Below, in pieces: positions 16,967-24,113 of a stretch of DNA of 64,000 nucleotides. The translations under genes were made by a program, and so were the position numbers. Source of the stretch: JAGXQV01 sp964527565. Lineage in GTDB: Bacteria > Pseudomonadota > Gammaproteobacteria > Burkholderiales > Sulfuricellaceae. The stretch is taken from NCBI GenBank assembly GCA_964527565.1, contig CAZGOY010000003.1:1-64000 (forward strand), read 5' to 3'. Under the pieces are notes generated by a model that saw only the letters and a program-made list of their open reading frames with translations, made no database searches and was not told where the DNA came from. Within the stretch, counting starts at the first letter, position 1, and each line of letters starts with the position of its first letter.

Positions 16967-17159
16967 TTAATTCTACTTTGTCAGATTTGTCAGATTTCAA
17001 GGCAAGTGGTGTTAGAACGTCCCTTCCCCCCACGGGGGAAGGCTAGGATGGGGGCGAGAAAATCATTCAACCGCTTGATTTAACGCCCCCACCCCAACCC
17101 TCCCCCGTTGGGGGAGGGAGCCAAAAACGTTACAAGGCAATCTGGCAAAGTAGAATTAA
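16967..17159. mobile_element. MITE with TTCTACTTTGTCAGAT ends (copy 2), TTAA target duplication
   Basis: A 193-base copy. Left end TTAA-TTCTACTTTGTCAGAT (16967-16986), right end ATCTGGCAAAGTAGAA-TTAA (17140-17159). The TTAA at both sides looks like a target-site duplication. The internal stems are the same kind as in copy 1. It has inserted just upstream of the mqsA ribosome site, and REPIN copy C begins at its very next base. Confidence 0.88.
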
Positions 17160-17300
17160 CCCGGACGTTTCATAATAAGGTGTCTTCTACCTGTGGGAGC
17201 GGCCTTGGCCGCGAGTTCTTCGGTTCCAGTAAGGAAAAGTCAAAATCTCGCTGCCAAGGCAGCTCCCACAGGGTTAGGTGGTTTTTATGGAATATCCGGG
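17160..17300. repeat. REPIN-like element (copy C)
   Basis: Ends CCCGGACGTTTCAT and ATGGAATATCCGGG, inner cores GTGGGAGCGGCCTTGGCCGCGAG and CTGCCAAGGCAGCTCCCAC. Its right end overlaps the 3' end of trpC: the final trpC codons and TAA stop (17285-17300) are part of the element's terminus. Confidence 0.85.
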
Positions 17301-18085
17301 TTAAACAGGCGTGCAAGCTCCGCGCCCGGTTCTTCCGCGCGCATGAAGGCTTCGCCGACCAGAAAGGCGTGAACGCCGCTTTGCCGCATCAGGTTGACGT
17401 CCGCAGGTTTGAGAATGCCGCTCTCGGTAACGGCGATGCGCTCCGGCGGGATGCGCGGCAACAAGTCCAGCGTGGTTTGCAGGCGTGTTTCAAAGGTGCG
17501 CAGATTACGGTTGTTGATGCCGATCAGCGGGGTTTTCAGTTGAAGGGCCAGTTCCAGTTCGGCGGCATCGTGGGTCTCCACCAGCACCGCCATGCCCAGC
17601 TCATGCGCCAGCGCTTCCAGGTCCTGCATTTTCGCCGGGTCGAGTGCAGCCACAATGAGCAGGATGGCATCCGCGCCGATGGTGCGGGCGCGGCACACCT
17701 GGTAGGGGTCAATCATGAAATCCTTGCGCAGCACCGGCAGGTCGCAGGCTGCGCGCGCATCCACAAGATGCTGTTTGCCACCCTGGAAAAACTGTGTGTC
17801 CGTGAGTACCGACAGGCAGGCCGCGCCGTGTTGGGCATAGCTGCGCGCAATGGCTGCCGGGTCGAAGTTTTCCCGGATCACGCCCTTGGACGGGCTGGCT
17901 TTCTTGATCTCGGCGATGACCGCGGGTTTGCCTGCCTGGATTTTGGCGCGCAGGGCGCCGGTGAAGTCGCGGGTGGGGGGCATCGCGCGCGCTTCGGTCA
18001 GTATCTCTTCATAGGGTTTCTTCGCCAGCGCGCGGGCGACCTCGAATTTTTTTACTTCAAGGATTTTTTGCAGGATGTCAGACAT
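17285..18085 (-). CDS. trpC: indole-3-glycerol phosphate synthase
   Basis: TIM-barrel enzyme of tryptophan synthesis that closes CdRP to indole-3-glycerol phosphate. The length of 266 residues is normal. Signatures are ILQKILEVKKFEVARA at the N-terminus, VIAEIKKASPSKGVIRE (catalytic Lys of the IGPS motif), VLRKDFMIDPYQV and IGINNRNLRTF, and ESGILKPADV. It overlaps trpD by eight bases. The last residues (LFNPDIP) and the stop are encoded by the end of a REPIN-like element, so the original C-terminus was probably slightly different. Confidence 0.97.
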   Translation of the reverse strand: MSDILQKILEVKKFEVARALAKKPYEEILTEARAMPPTRDFTGALRAKIQAGKPAVIAEIKKASPSKGVIRENFDPAAIARSYAQHGAACLSVLTDTQFFQGGKQHLVDARAACDLPVLRKDFMIDPYQVCRARTIGADAILLIVAALDPAKMQDLEALAHELGMAVLVETHDAAELELALQLKTPLIGINNRNLRTFETRLQTTLDLLPRIPPERIAVTESGILKPADVNLMRQSGVHAFLVGEAFMRAEEPGAELARLFNPDIP

Positions 18086-19109
18086 TGGCGCTCCGCTTTG
18101 AAAAGTCTACCAGTTGCGCCAGCTTGTCATGGGCCGCGCCGGAAGCGATCACCTGCAAGGCGGTTGCTATGCCTTCCTTCAATGTGGCGGCCAGGCCGCC
18201 TACGTAGATTGCCGCTCCGGCATTGAGCGCCACAATGTCGCGCGCCGGGCCGGGTTGATTGCCGAGAACCGCCTGCAATTTGGTCTTGGCCTGCTCGACG
18301 TCCCACACCTTGAGGGTCTCTGGATCGCACACGGACAGCCCCAGTTCGGCGGGATGCAGGACATATTCATGAATTTCCCCGTCCTTCAGTTCGCCCACCA
18401 CGCTTTCATCGCACAGGGTCAGCTCGTCCATGCCGTCGCGGCCATGTACGACCATCACGTGGCGGCTGCCCAGACGCTGGAGCACGCGCGCCATGATGCC
18501 CACCAAATCGGGATGAAACACGCCCAGCACCTGATTTTTCGCGCCCGCCGGATTGGTCAGCGGCCCGAGGATGTTGAACAGGGTGCGCACACCCAGTTCG
18601 CGCCGCACCGGCGCGGCGTATTTCATGGCGCTATGGTGGCTGGGCGCAAACATGAAACCGATGCCGATTTCGTCGATGCTCCGGCCAACCTGATCCGGTG
18701 TGAGTGCAAGGTTGACGCCCAGCGCTTCCAGCACGTCCGCGCTGCCGCAGGTGGAAGATACCGAGCGCCCGCCGTGCTTGGCCACACGTGCCCCGGCGGC
18801 GGAAGCCACCAGCGCGGAAGCCGTCGAAATATTGAAGGTGTGGGCGGAATCGCCGCCGGTGCCGCAGGTGTCGACCAGGTGCGCATCGCCGCTCACCGCA
18901 ACCTTGGTGGAAAACTCGCGCATCACCTGCGCCGCCGCGGAAATCTCGCCGATGGTTTCCTTCTTGACGCGCAGCCCGGTCAGGATGCCGGCGATCTGTA
19001 CCGGCGTAAGCTCGCCGGTCATGATCTGCCGCATCAGCGACAGCATTTCGTCGTGGAATATCTCGCGTTGCTCGATCAGGCGCGTCAACGCCTGCTGCGG
19101 GGTAATCAT
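18078..19109 (-). CDS. trpD: anthranilate phosphoribosyltransferase
   Basis: Transfers phosphoribose from PRPP to anthranilate. The length of 343 residues is typical. Visible motifs are VDTCGTGGDSAHTFNIST (PRPP-binding loop), KHGGRSVSSTCGSADVLEALG, and the FAPSHHSAMKYAAPVRRELG stretch. Overlaps with trpG upstream (four bases) and trpC downstream (eight bases) show a tightly coupled trpGDC operon. Confidence 0.98.
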   Translation of the reverse strand: MITPQQALTRLIEQREIFHDEMLSLMRQIMTGELTPVQIAGILTGLRVKKETIGEISAAAQVMREFSTKVAVSGDAHLVDTCGTGGDSAHTFNISTASALVASAAGARVAKHGGRSVSSTCGSADVLEALGVNLALTPDQVGRSIDEIGIGFMFAPSHHSAMKYAAPVRRELGVRTLFNILGPLTNPAGAKNQVLGVFHPDLVGIMARVLQRLGSRHVMVVHGRDGMDELTLCDESVVGELKDGEIHEYVLHPAELGLSVCDPETLKVWDVEQAKTKLQAVLGNQPGPARDIVALNAGAAIYVGGLAATLKEGIATALQVIASGAAHDKLAQLVDFSKRSANV

Positions 19110-19678
19110 GTACGTTTTTCTCCGAGAAAGTTGGCCAGCATGGCGTGACCATGTTCAGTAAGAATGGATTCGGGGTGAAATTGCACCCCCTCCACGGCTA
19201 ACTGCTTGTGGCGCACGCCCATGATCTCATCATCGTCGGTCCAGGCGGTGATTTCCAGGCAATCCGGCAGGGATTCGCGCTCAATCACCAGCGAGTGGTA
19301 GCGGGTGGCGCGGAACGGATTGGGCAGCCCGCTGAATACGCCAGTATCCCGATGGTGGATCAGCGAGGTTTTGCCGTGCATCAATTGCTTGGCGTGGATG
19401 ATCTTGCCGCCGAACGCCTGACCGATGCTCTGGTGCCCCAGGCATACGCCGAGGATGGGCGTTTTGCCCGCGAATGCCTGGATCAGCGGTACGGAAATTC
19501 CCGCCTCGGCGGGCGTGCACGGGCCGGGGGAAATCACGATGCGTTGCGGCGCCAGCTTGCCCACCGCTTCGACGGTGATTTCGTCGTTGCGAAATACCTG
19601 AACTTCCTCCCCCAGTTCGCCAAAATACTGCACCAGATTCCAGGTGAAGGAGTCGTAGTTGTCGATCATCAGTAGCAT
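19106..19678 (-). CDS. trpG: anthranilate synthase component II (glutamine amidotransferase)
   Basis: Class I glutamine amidotransferase of 190 residues, which supplies ammonia to TrpE or PabB. It starts MLLMIDNYDSFTWNLVQYFG. The catalytic Cys lies in GVCLGHQSIGQAFGG and the His/Glu pair in EGVQFHPESILTEHG; the SPGPCTPAEAG oxyanion motif is intact. The preferred start is ATG 19678; the frame stays open to 19705. It is the first gene of trpGDC. In many betaproteobacteria trpE lies just upstream; here a UPF0175/PIN pair occupies that place and trpE is not in the window. The protein may also serve PabB. Confidence 0.95.
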   Translation of the reverse strand: MLLMIDNYDSFTWNLVQYFGELGEEVQVFRNDEITVEAVGKLAPQRIVISPGPCTPAEAGISVPLIQAFAGKTPILGVCLGHQSIGQAFGGKIIHAKQLMHGKTSLIHHRDTGVFSGLPNPFRATRYHSLVIERESLPDCLEITAWTDDDEIMGVRHKQLAVEGVQFHPESILTEHGHAMLANFLGEKRT

Positions 19679-19751
19679 AGTTAATCGATCCTGTTGATTA
19701 TTCAATTGAAAAGCATTTTCATGCTGTTGTCTTCAAGGGGCTGCCAGACGG

Positions 19752-20240
19752 CTATTCGTGCAACCTCGCCAGCTCGCGTTCGACCAAACTACGATCCAGG
19801 AACGATCCAGCGGACACCAGCGCTTCAATCAGCGGCCGTGCGGCCGGAATCAAGCCTTGCTTGCGGGCACGCAGAATCACGCCAAGCGTACCGATCAACG
19901 ACAGGTCGTGTGCTTGGGCACAAGCGCGTGCCTCGCCATCATCAAGCACTGCAACAGCGGACATGACCAGGCAATGCGAAATGACCTGCGATTCGCCAGC
20001 GCCCAAGTCCCAAAGGCTCACGGATGTCGCTACCGGCACATCGGGGCGCATACGCTCACGCGCCCATGCCATCGAACCGGCGGTCGCCCGGTCCAGTCCA
20101 GATCCTGCTGCCACCTCGCGAATCACCGCCTCGGGTACGACCAGCGAAGGTGCCAGCATCGCCAGCAGATCAAGCTGTTGCAACTTGCCAAGCAGGATCA
20201 GCGGCGAAGCGTTGACGACCCACGGCTTAGAGGTCACCAT
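19752..20240 (-). CDS. DUF3368-type PIN toxin
   Basis: PIN-domain toxin of 162 residues of the DUF3368 group. The first motif is PWVVNASPLILLGK, where the usual Asp is replaced by Asn (VVNAS), typical of this group. Later acidic motifs are LGAGESQVI (E) and AVLDDGEARACAQA (DD). The C-terminal GTLGVILRARKQGLIP motif is characteristic. It overlaps the UPF0175 antitoxin by 14 bases. The long upstream frame to 20459 is an artefact of the antitoxin gene in another frame. Confidence 0.88.
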   Translation of the reverse strand: MVTSKPWVVNASPLILLGKLQQLDLLAMLAPSLVVPEAVIREVAAGSGLDRATAGSMAWARERMRPDVPVATSVSLWDLGAGESQVISHCLVMSAVAVLDDGEARACAQAHDLSLIGTLGVILRARKQGLIPAARPLIEALVSAGSFLDRSLVERELARLHE

Positions 20241-20484
20241 GGACTTCCTGCGCCAGTTCATCCGCCGTAACCTGAACGGCAGGCACCTTGCGCCGGAACA
20301 ATTCGTCGATAAACCGTCGGCGGCTGATGCCAAGAATTTCCGCCGCCTTGGACTGCGAAATGCGCTGCTCGGCATACCATTGCACCACAGCCGCAGTCTT
20401 GATCTCCTCACCAAACTCTCTCGGCCCCAGACGCAGCGCTGAAAACGCACTCGGTTCAAACTCCATCACGATCTGGGTCATCAT
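20227..20484 (-). CDS. UPF0175 family antitoxin
   Basis: Small DNA-binding protein of 85 residues. The helix-turn-helix core is QRISQSKAAEILGISRRRFI, followed by DELFRRKVPAVQV, the usual UPF0175 signature. UPF0175 proteins pair with DUF3368 PIN toxins, exactly as here. Three consecutive ATGs (20487, 20484, 20481) follow an AAGGAG site; the middle one is given. It is the first gene of the pair and could control it. Confidence 0.88.
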   Translation of the reverse strand: MMTQIVMEFEPSAFSALRLGPREFGEEIKTAAVVQWYAEQRISQSKAAEILGISRRRFIDELFRRKVPAVQVTADELAQEVHGDL

Positions 20485-20742
20485 CATTCTCCTTCGGATT
20501 CGGGTGTCAGCCAATAGCGATATTGCCAGCATTTTGTACCCCCTCGGGCGTACATTGTGCCTGGGCGGGCAAGCGGTCAATGTCGCCCGGTACTTTACCC
20601 TGTTCCGGCATTTTTCTGAACAGTGAATATACGGGCGCATGGCAATTTTTAGCGGGTAGGCAAGCGGACGCCACCGCTGCTAGAATTCCCTGCAGTGGCT
20701 GTCCTGGCATTCTGTCTCGGGCGGCAAATCGGGGAGAACACC

Positions 20743-22218
20743 ATGGGACGGCTGCTGATTTTTCTGATGACCTGGGCATGGGGCATGAGCGTCTATGCCG
20801 AGAACTACGCGCTGATCCTGAACATCGGCGATTATCAGGCGCGCGGCGTACCCAAATTGTACGGCGTGCAGCATGACCGCGAGGTGGCGAAACAAATCGC
20901 CCGCAAGATCGGCACCCGGGATGAGAACATTTTCATCTATAAGGATGCGGAGTTGACCCTGGAAGGGTTGCGCAAGGCCTTCGCCGATATGGAAAACCGT
21001 CTGTTGCCGGGGGATCGCCTGTTCATGTACTACTCCGGCCATGGGGCGCGGGTGGAGAGCAAGGACGCGCCCGGATCGTGCAGCGAGGGGCTGGTATCGG
21101 TCAAGGGAGAATTGTTGCTCGACCGCGAGCTGGAGGCCGTCCTGCAACGCATGGCGGCCAAGGCCGACAAGGTGATTTTCTTTCTCGATGCCTGCCATTC
21201 CGGCGGTATTACCACGCGCGCCGGTGCCAAACCGCCGCGTTACATGCCGAAATCCGCCACCCTCGGCGCGCCCAGCGCCTGCCGCGTGGTTACCAACCAG
21301 TTGACGCGCAGCGTGACGCGCGCGGCACAGACCCCCGGCAGCGGCGGCAAGAATTACGTCTTCATCTCGGCAGCGCGCGATTCCGAAGTGGCGCTGGATG
21401 ATCCCGAAGCCGGCGGGGTGGCCACCCAGGCATGGATGAAATGTATCGGCGGCGAAGCGCAGGATCTCGACAACAGCGGGGCGATTACCGCCGATGAAAT
21501 CCGCACTTGCGCGCAACGGCGCATCAACGACGAGCTGAAGGGGGTCGAGGGCTACGTGCCGCACCACATCATGATTACCGGCAATCCCTATTTGCCGTTG
21601 ACGTTTCCGGAGGCCGGGCAGGTTCCGGCAAAAGCGCCCGCCGTCGCAACGCCGCAGTCGGCAGCACCGGGAAAGCCGGCCACCAGCCCGCTGCATACCC
21701 TGCGCGACATTTTCAATCAGCGCGACGACAACCGGGTGGTGAAATTCCAGGCCTCGCGGGAGGGCTTCAAGATCGGCAAGGACAAGGTTGAGTTCACGCT
21801 GAACTCCAGCTTTCCCGGTTACGTTTACATCCTGATGTCCGGCTCGGACAACAAGACCCTCGACCTGCTGTTCCCCAACAAGGCGGATCAGAACAATTAC
21901 CTGCAAACCGGCGAAACCCTCACGCTGCCGCGCCCCGCCTGGGAGATCGAGGCCGGCGGCCCGGCAGGCGTCAACCATTTGCTGGTCATCGTCGCCGATG
22001 CGCCGCGCGATTTCGGCAAGATCATCACCGCGCCAGCCGGCCCCTTTGCCACGGTCGATGCCACAGCACAAACCTCGAAGGAGGTGCTGCAAGCCAGCGG
22101 TGCTTCGATCAGCAAGCTGACCTCGACCTGCGTGCGCACGCGCAACCTGAAGGTAGTGGAAAAAGGCTGTTCGGACGGCTTCGGGGCGGCGATGATCGAG
22201 GTGCGGGAAGTGGATTGA
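20743..22218 (+). CDS. secreted caspase-family (C14) protease with DUF4384 domain
   Basis: Predicted exported protein of 491 residues. A signal peptide of about 19 residues (MGRLLIFLMTWAWGMSVYA) precedes a caspase-like p20 domain: first strand NYALILNIGDYQ, catalytic H100 in FMYYSGHGARV, and catalytic C151 in IFFLDACHSGG. This makes it a prokaryotic type I metacaspase-like enzyme. After a Pro/Ala-rich linker (about residues 290-315), the last 160 residues look like DUF4384, a beta-rich surface domain (SFPGYVYILMSGSD, LLFPNKADQNN). The ATG at 20743 has a GGGGAG site. Its stop directly abuts the stop of convergent trmL. Substrate and role are unknown. Confidence 0.85.
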   Translation: MGRLLIFLMTWAWGMSVYAENYALILNIGDYQARGVPKLYGVQHDREVAKQIARKIGTRDENIFIYKDAELTLEGLRKAFADMENRLLPGDRLFMYYSGHGARVESKDAPGSCSEGLVSVKGELLLDRELEAVLQRMAAKADKVIFFLDACHSGGITTRAGAKPPRYMPKSATLGAPSACRVVTNQLTRSVTRAAQTPGSGGKNYVFISAARDSEVALDDPEAGGVATQAWMKCIGGEAQDLDNSGAITADEIRTCAQRRINDELKGVEGYVPHHIMITGNPYLPLTFPEAGQVPAKAPAVATPQSAAPGKPATSPLHTLRDIFNQRDDNRVVKFQASREGFKIGKDKVEFTLNSSFPGYVYILMSGSDNKTLDLLFPNKADQNNYLQTGETLTLPRPAWEIEAGGPAGVNHLLVIVADAPRDFGKIITAPAGPFATVDATAQTSKEVLQASGASISKLTSTCVRTRNLKVVEKGCSDGFGAAMIEVREVD

Positions 22219-22683
22219 TTATGCGCTGCCAGCGAACCCCGTCTGCCGCCATGCTTCGTAAACCAGCACCGCCGCCGCATTGGACAGGTTCAGGCTGCGG
22301 TTGTCGGGGCGCATGGGGATGCGTAGGCGCTGACCGGCGGGAAAGGTCTCCAGAATCTCCATCGGCAAGCCGCGCGTTTCCGGGCCGAAAACGAACACAT
22401 CGCCTGCCTGAAAGGCGATTTCATGATAAGGGGCGCTGCCCTTGGTCGTCAGCGCGAACAGGCGCCGCCCGGCAAAGTGCGTCAGGCAGGCGGCCCAGTC
22501 CTCATGCACGGCGAGCGTGGCATATTCGTGGTAATCCAGCCCGGCGCGCCGTAGCTGCTTGTCTTCCAGGGTGAAGCCGAGCGGTTTCACCAAGTGCAGT
22601 CCGGCCCCGGTGTTGGCGCACAGGCGGATGATATTGCCGGTGTTGGGGGGGATTTCCGGCTGGTAGAGGACGATGTTGAACAT
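22219..22683 (-). CDS. trmL: tRNA (cytidine(34)-2'-O)-methyltransferase
   Basis: SPOUT-class methyltransferase of 154 residues that methylates the wobble nucleotide of tRNA-Leu isoacceptors. Family signatures are MFNIVLYQPEIPPNTGNIIR, LVKPLGFTLEDKQLRRAGLDY, FGPETRGLP (SAM-binding trefoil knot) and IPMRPDNRSLNLSNAAAVLV. The ATG at 22683 gives the normal N-terminus. It converges on the caspase gene with no base between the two stop codons. Confidence 0.95.
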   Translation of the reverse strand: MFNIVLYQPEIPPNTGNIIRLCANTGAGLHLVKPLGFTLEDKQLRRAGLDYHEYATLAVHEDWAACLTHFAGRRLFALTTKGSAPYHEIAFQAGDVFVFGPETRGLPMEILETFPAGQRLRIPMRPDNRSLNLSNAAAVLVYEAWRQTGFAGSA

Positions 22684-22819
22684 GGGTATTGATGGGCCTT
22701 TCCGATGATAATGATACACCAAGCCCCGCCGCCATTCCCCTGGCCGGAGCCGCGCCCCTTTGTTGCGTGCGGGATTGCCGTTAGAATGACGTCATCCTTT
22801 CATCTCTTGCGGAGCACAC

Positions 22820-23515
22820 ATGCCCACTGATGCGTACAGCATTATCCAGGCGCTGGTCAAGGCGCAACTCATCGACGATACCTATGATCGCGGGGAAAAG
22901 CTGCACCCGGTGGTTGCGCTATCGCGTGGCTATGGCTGCGGCGGTGAGGAAATCGGGCATGCCCTGGCCAAACGTTTGCAGGTCGGCTACTTTGACAAGG
23001 AGGTGCTTACCCAGATCGTCTCGCAGAGCGGGGGTGACAAATACCTGCTGGAAAAGCTCGACGAGAAGGTAAAAAGCCGCTGGGACGCGTGGATATTGTC
23101 GTTTCTTTCCGGCGACAACGTGCTCAACGAAAACTACGAGCGCCTGCTCATCAACGTGTTGCTCGGCATACTCGACACCGGCGGTGTCATCATGGGGCGC
23201 GGGGCGCATTTGATCCTGGCGCAACACCCGGAAGTCATCCGCGTGCGCGTCATCGGTTCGCCGGAGGTGTGCGCCAAGCGGGTGATGGAAAGCGAAGGAT
23301 TGACGCTGGAGGAAGCGCGCAAGAAAATCGAGGAAAAGAACCACCAGCGCGGCAAGTTCGTATGGGATTACTGGAAGCATCGCCTGAGCGACCCGACCGA
23401 ATTTGATTTGATGATCAATACCGATCATTTCCGTGATTTTTCACAGGTTACGGAAATGATCATCGACGCCATGCACGGCATGGGCATCAAGACGGCTGCG
23501 CAGGAGGCGAAATGA
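22820..23515 (+). CDS. cytidylate kinase-like family protein
   Basis: P-loop-type kinase of 231 residues of the cytidylate-kinase-like family (PF13189). The nucleotide-binding region is ALSRGYGCGGEEIGHALAKRL, a family variant of the Walker A loop. Other markers are VIMGRGAHLIL, VIGSPEVCAKRVMESEG and the ARKKIEEKNHQRGKFVWDYW lid region. The true substrate of this family is not established. The ATG follows a TGCGGAG site. The stop overlaps the start of the epsilon-subunit gene by four bases (ATGA), an unusual pairing. Confidence 0.85.
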   Translation: MPTDAYSIIQALVKAQLIDDTYDRGEKLHPVVALSRGYGCGGEEIGHALAKRLQVGYFDKEVLTQIVSQSGGDKYLLEKLDEKVKSRWDAWILSFLSGDNVLNENYERLLINVLLGILDTGGVIMGRGAHLILAQHPEVIRVRVIGSPEVCAKRVMESEGLTLEEARKKIEEKNHQRGKFVWDYWKHRLSDPTEFDLMINTDHFRDFSQVTEMIIDAMHGMGIKTAAQEAK

Positions 23516-23958
23516 GCGGCAAGACCATGGAATCCACCGCGCTCAAACTGCACATCGTCAGCCTCGAAGCCGAAATTTTCAGTGGCGAGGCGCGCATGAT
23601 CAGCGCGCCCGCCCAGATGGGCGAAATCGGCATCCTGCCGCGTCACACCCCGCTCATCACGCGCCTGCGCGCCGGTGAAATCCGCGTGCATACCACCGAC
23701 GGCAAACAGGTGCTGATCTATGTTTCCGGCGGTCTGCTGGAAATCCAGCCGCAAGTGGTCACCATCCTTGCCGACAGCGCCACGCGCGCTTCCGGCTCCG
23801 ACAAGGAAGCCGCCGCCGAAGCGCGCCGCCTGACCGAAGAGGCCATGGCCAAGGTGGATCGTTTCGGCAGCCTTGACCAGGCGCACTCCGAGTTGATGGC
23901 GGCTATCGGCGAACTGAACGATATGCAGCGCCTGCGCAAAAAAAAACAACGCTGGTAA
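23512..23958 (+). CDS. atpC: F-type ATP synthase epsilon subunit (stand-alone)
   Basis: Central-stalk epsilon subunit of 148 residues. The N-terminal beta-sandwich (LKLHIVSLEAEIFSGEARMI, GEIGILPRHTPLITRLRAGEI, LIYVSGGLLEIQPQVVTILAD) is complete. The C-terminal helical pair (KEAAAEARRLTEEAMAKVD and following) is also present and is followed by a basic tail (LRKKKQRW). Normally atpC is the last gene of the atp operon, after atpD. Here it is translationally coupled to a cytidylate-kinase-like gene and no other atp gene is near. It may be the only copy moved from the operon, or a second, divergent copy. A repeat element follows. Confidence 0.9.
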   Translation: MSGKTMESTALKLHIVSLEAEIFSGEARMISAPAQMGEIGILPRHTPLITRLRAGEIRVHTTDGKQVLIYVSGGLLEIQPQVVTILADSATRASGSDKEAAAEARRLTEEAMAKVDRFGSLDQAHSELMAAIGELNDMQRLRKKKQRW

Positions 23959-24007
23959 ATATCCCGGCCCCTAGCCGGTGAGTAAAGGCGACGCCCGGTC
24001 CGGCTGG

Positions 24008-24113
24008 CAGTTACGTGGTTTACGTGATGTAGGAGCGACCTCCTGGTCGCGATAATCGGCACCGCATCGCGACTAGGAGGTCGCTCCCACATGCCGTCGT
24101 TTCAGCTTGACGG
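24008..24113. repeat. inverted-repeat element with CAGTCAAG-type ends (copy 3)
   Basis: Outer right end GTTTCAGCTTGACGG (24099-24113) matches the complement of the left end of the element at 2464. The left part CAGTTACGTGGTTTACGTGATG is more degenerate. The inner palindrome GTAGGAGCGACCTCCTGGTCGCGA ... TCGCGACTAGGAGGTCGCTCCCAC spans 24029-24090. The element ends one base before the stop codon of the diguanylate cyclase gene, again at a gene end. Confidence 0.75.

Noticed and set aside
15353..17300. Cluster of repeated palindromes that might suggest a CRISPR array
   Set aside because: The repeats are inverted, of unequal spacing and belong to REPIN/MITE elements; there are no regular direct repeats with unique spacers and no cas genes.
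20227..20640. Longer start for the UPF0175 antitoxin (to 20640)
   Set aside because: The extra N-terminus is basic and non-conserved; a strong AAGGAG site lies right before the internal ATG cluster at 20481-20487.
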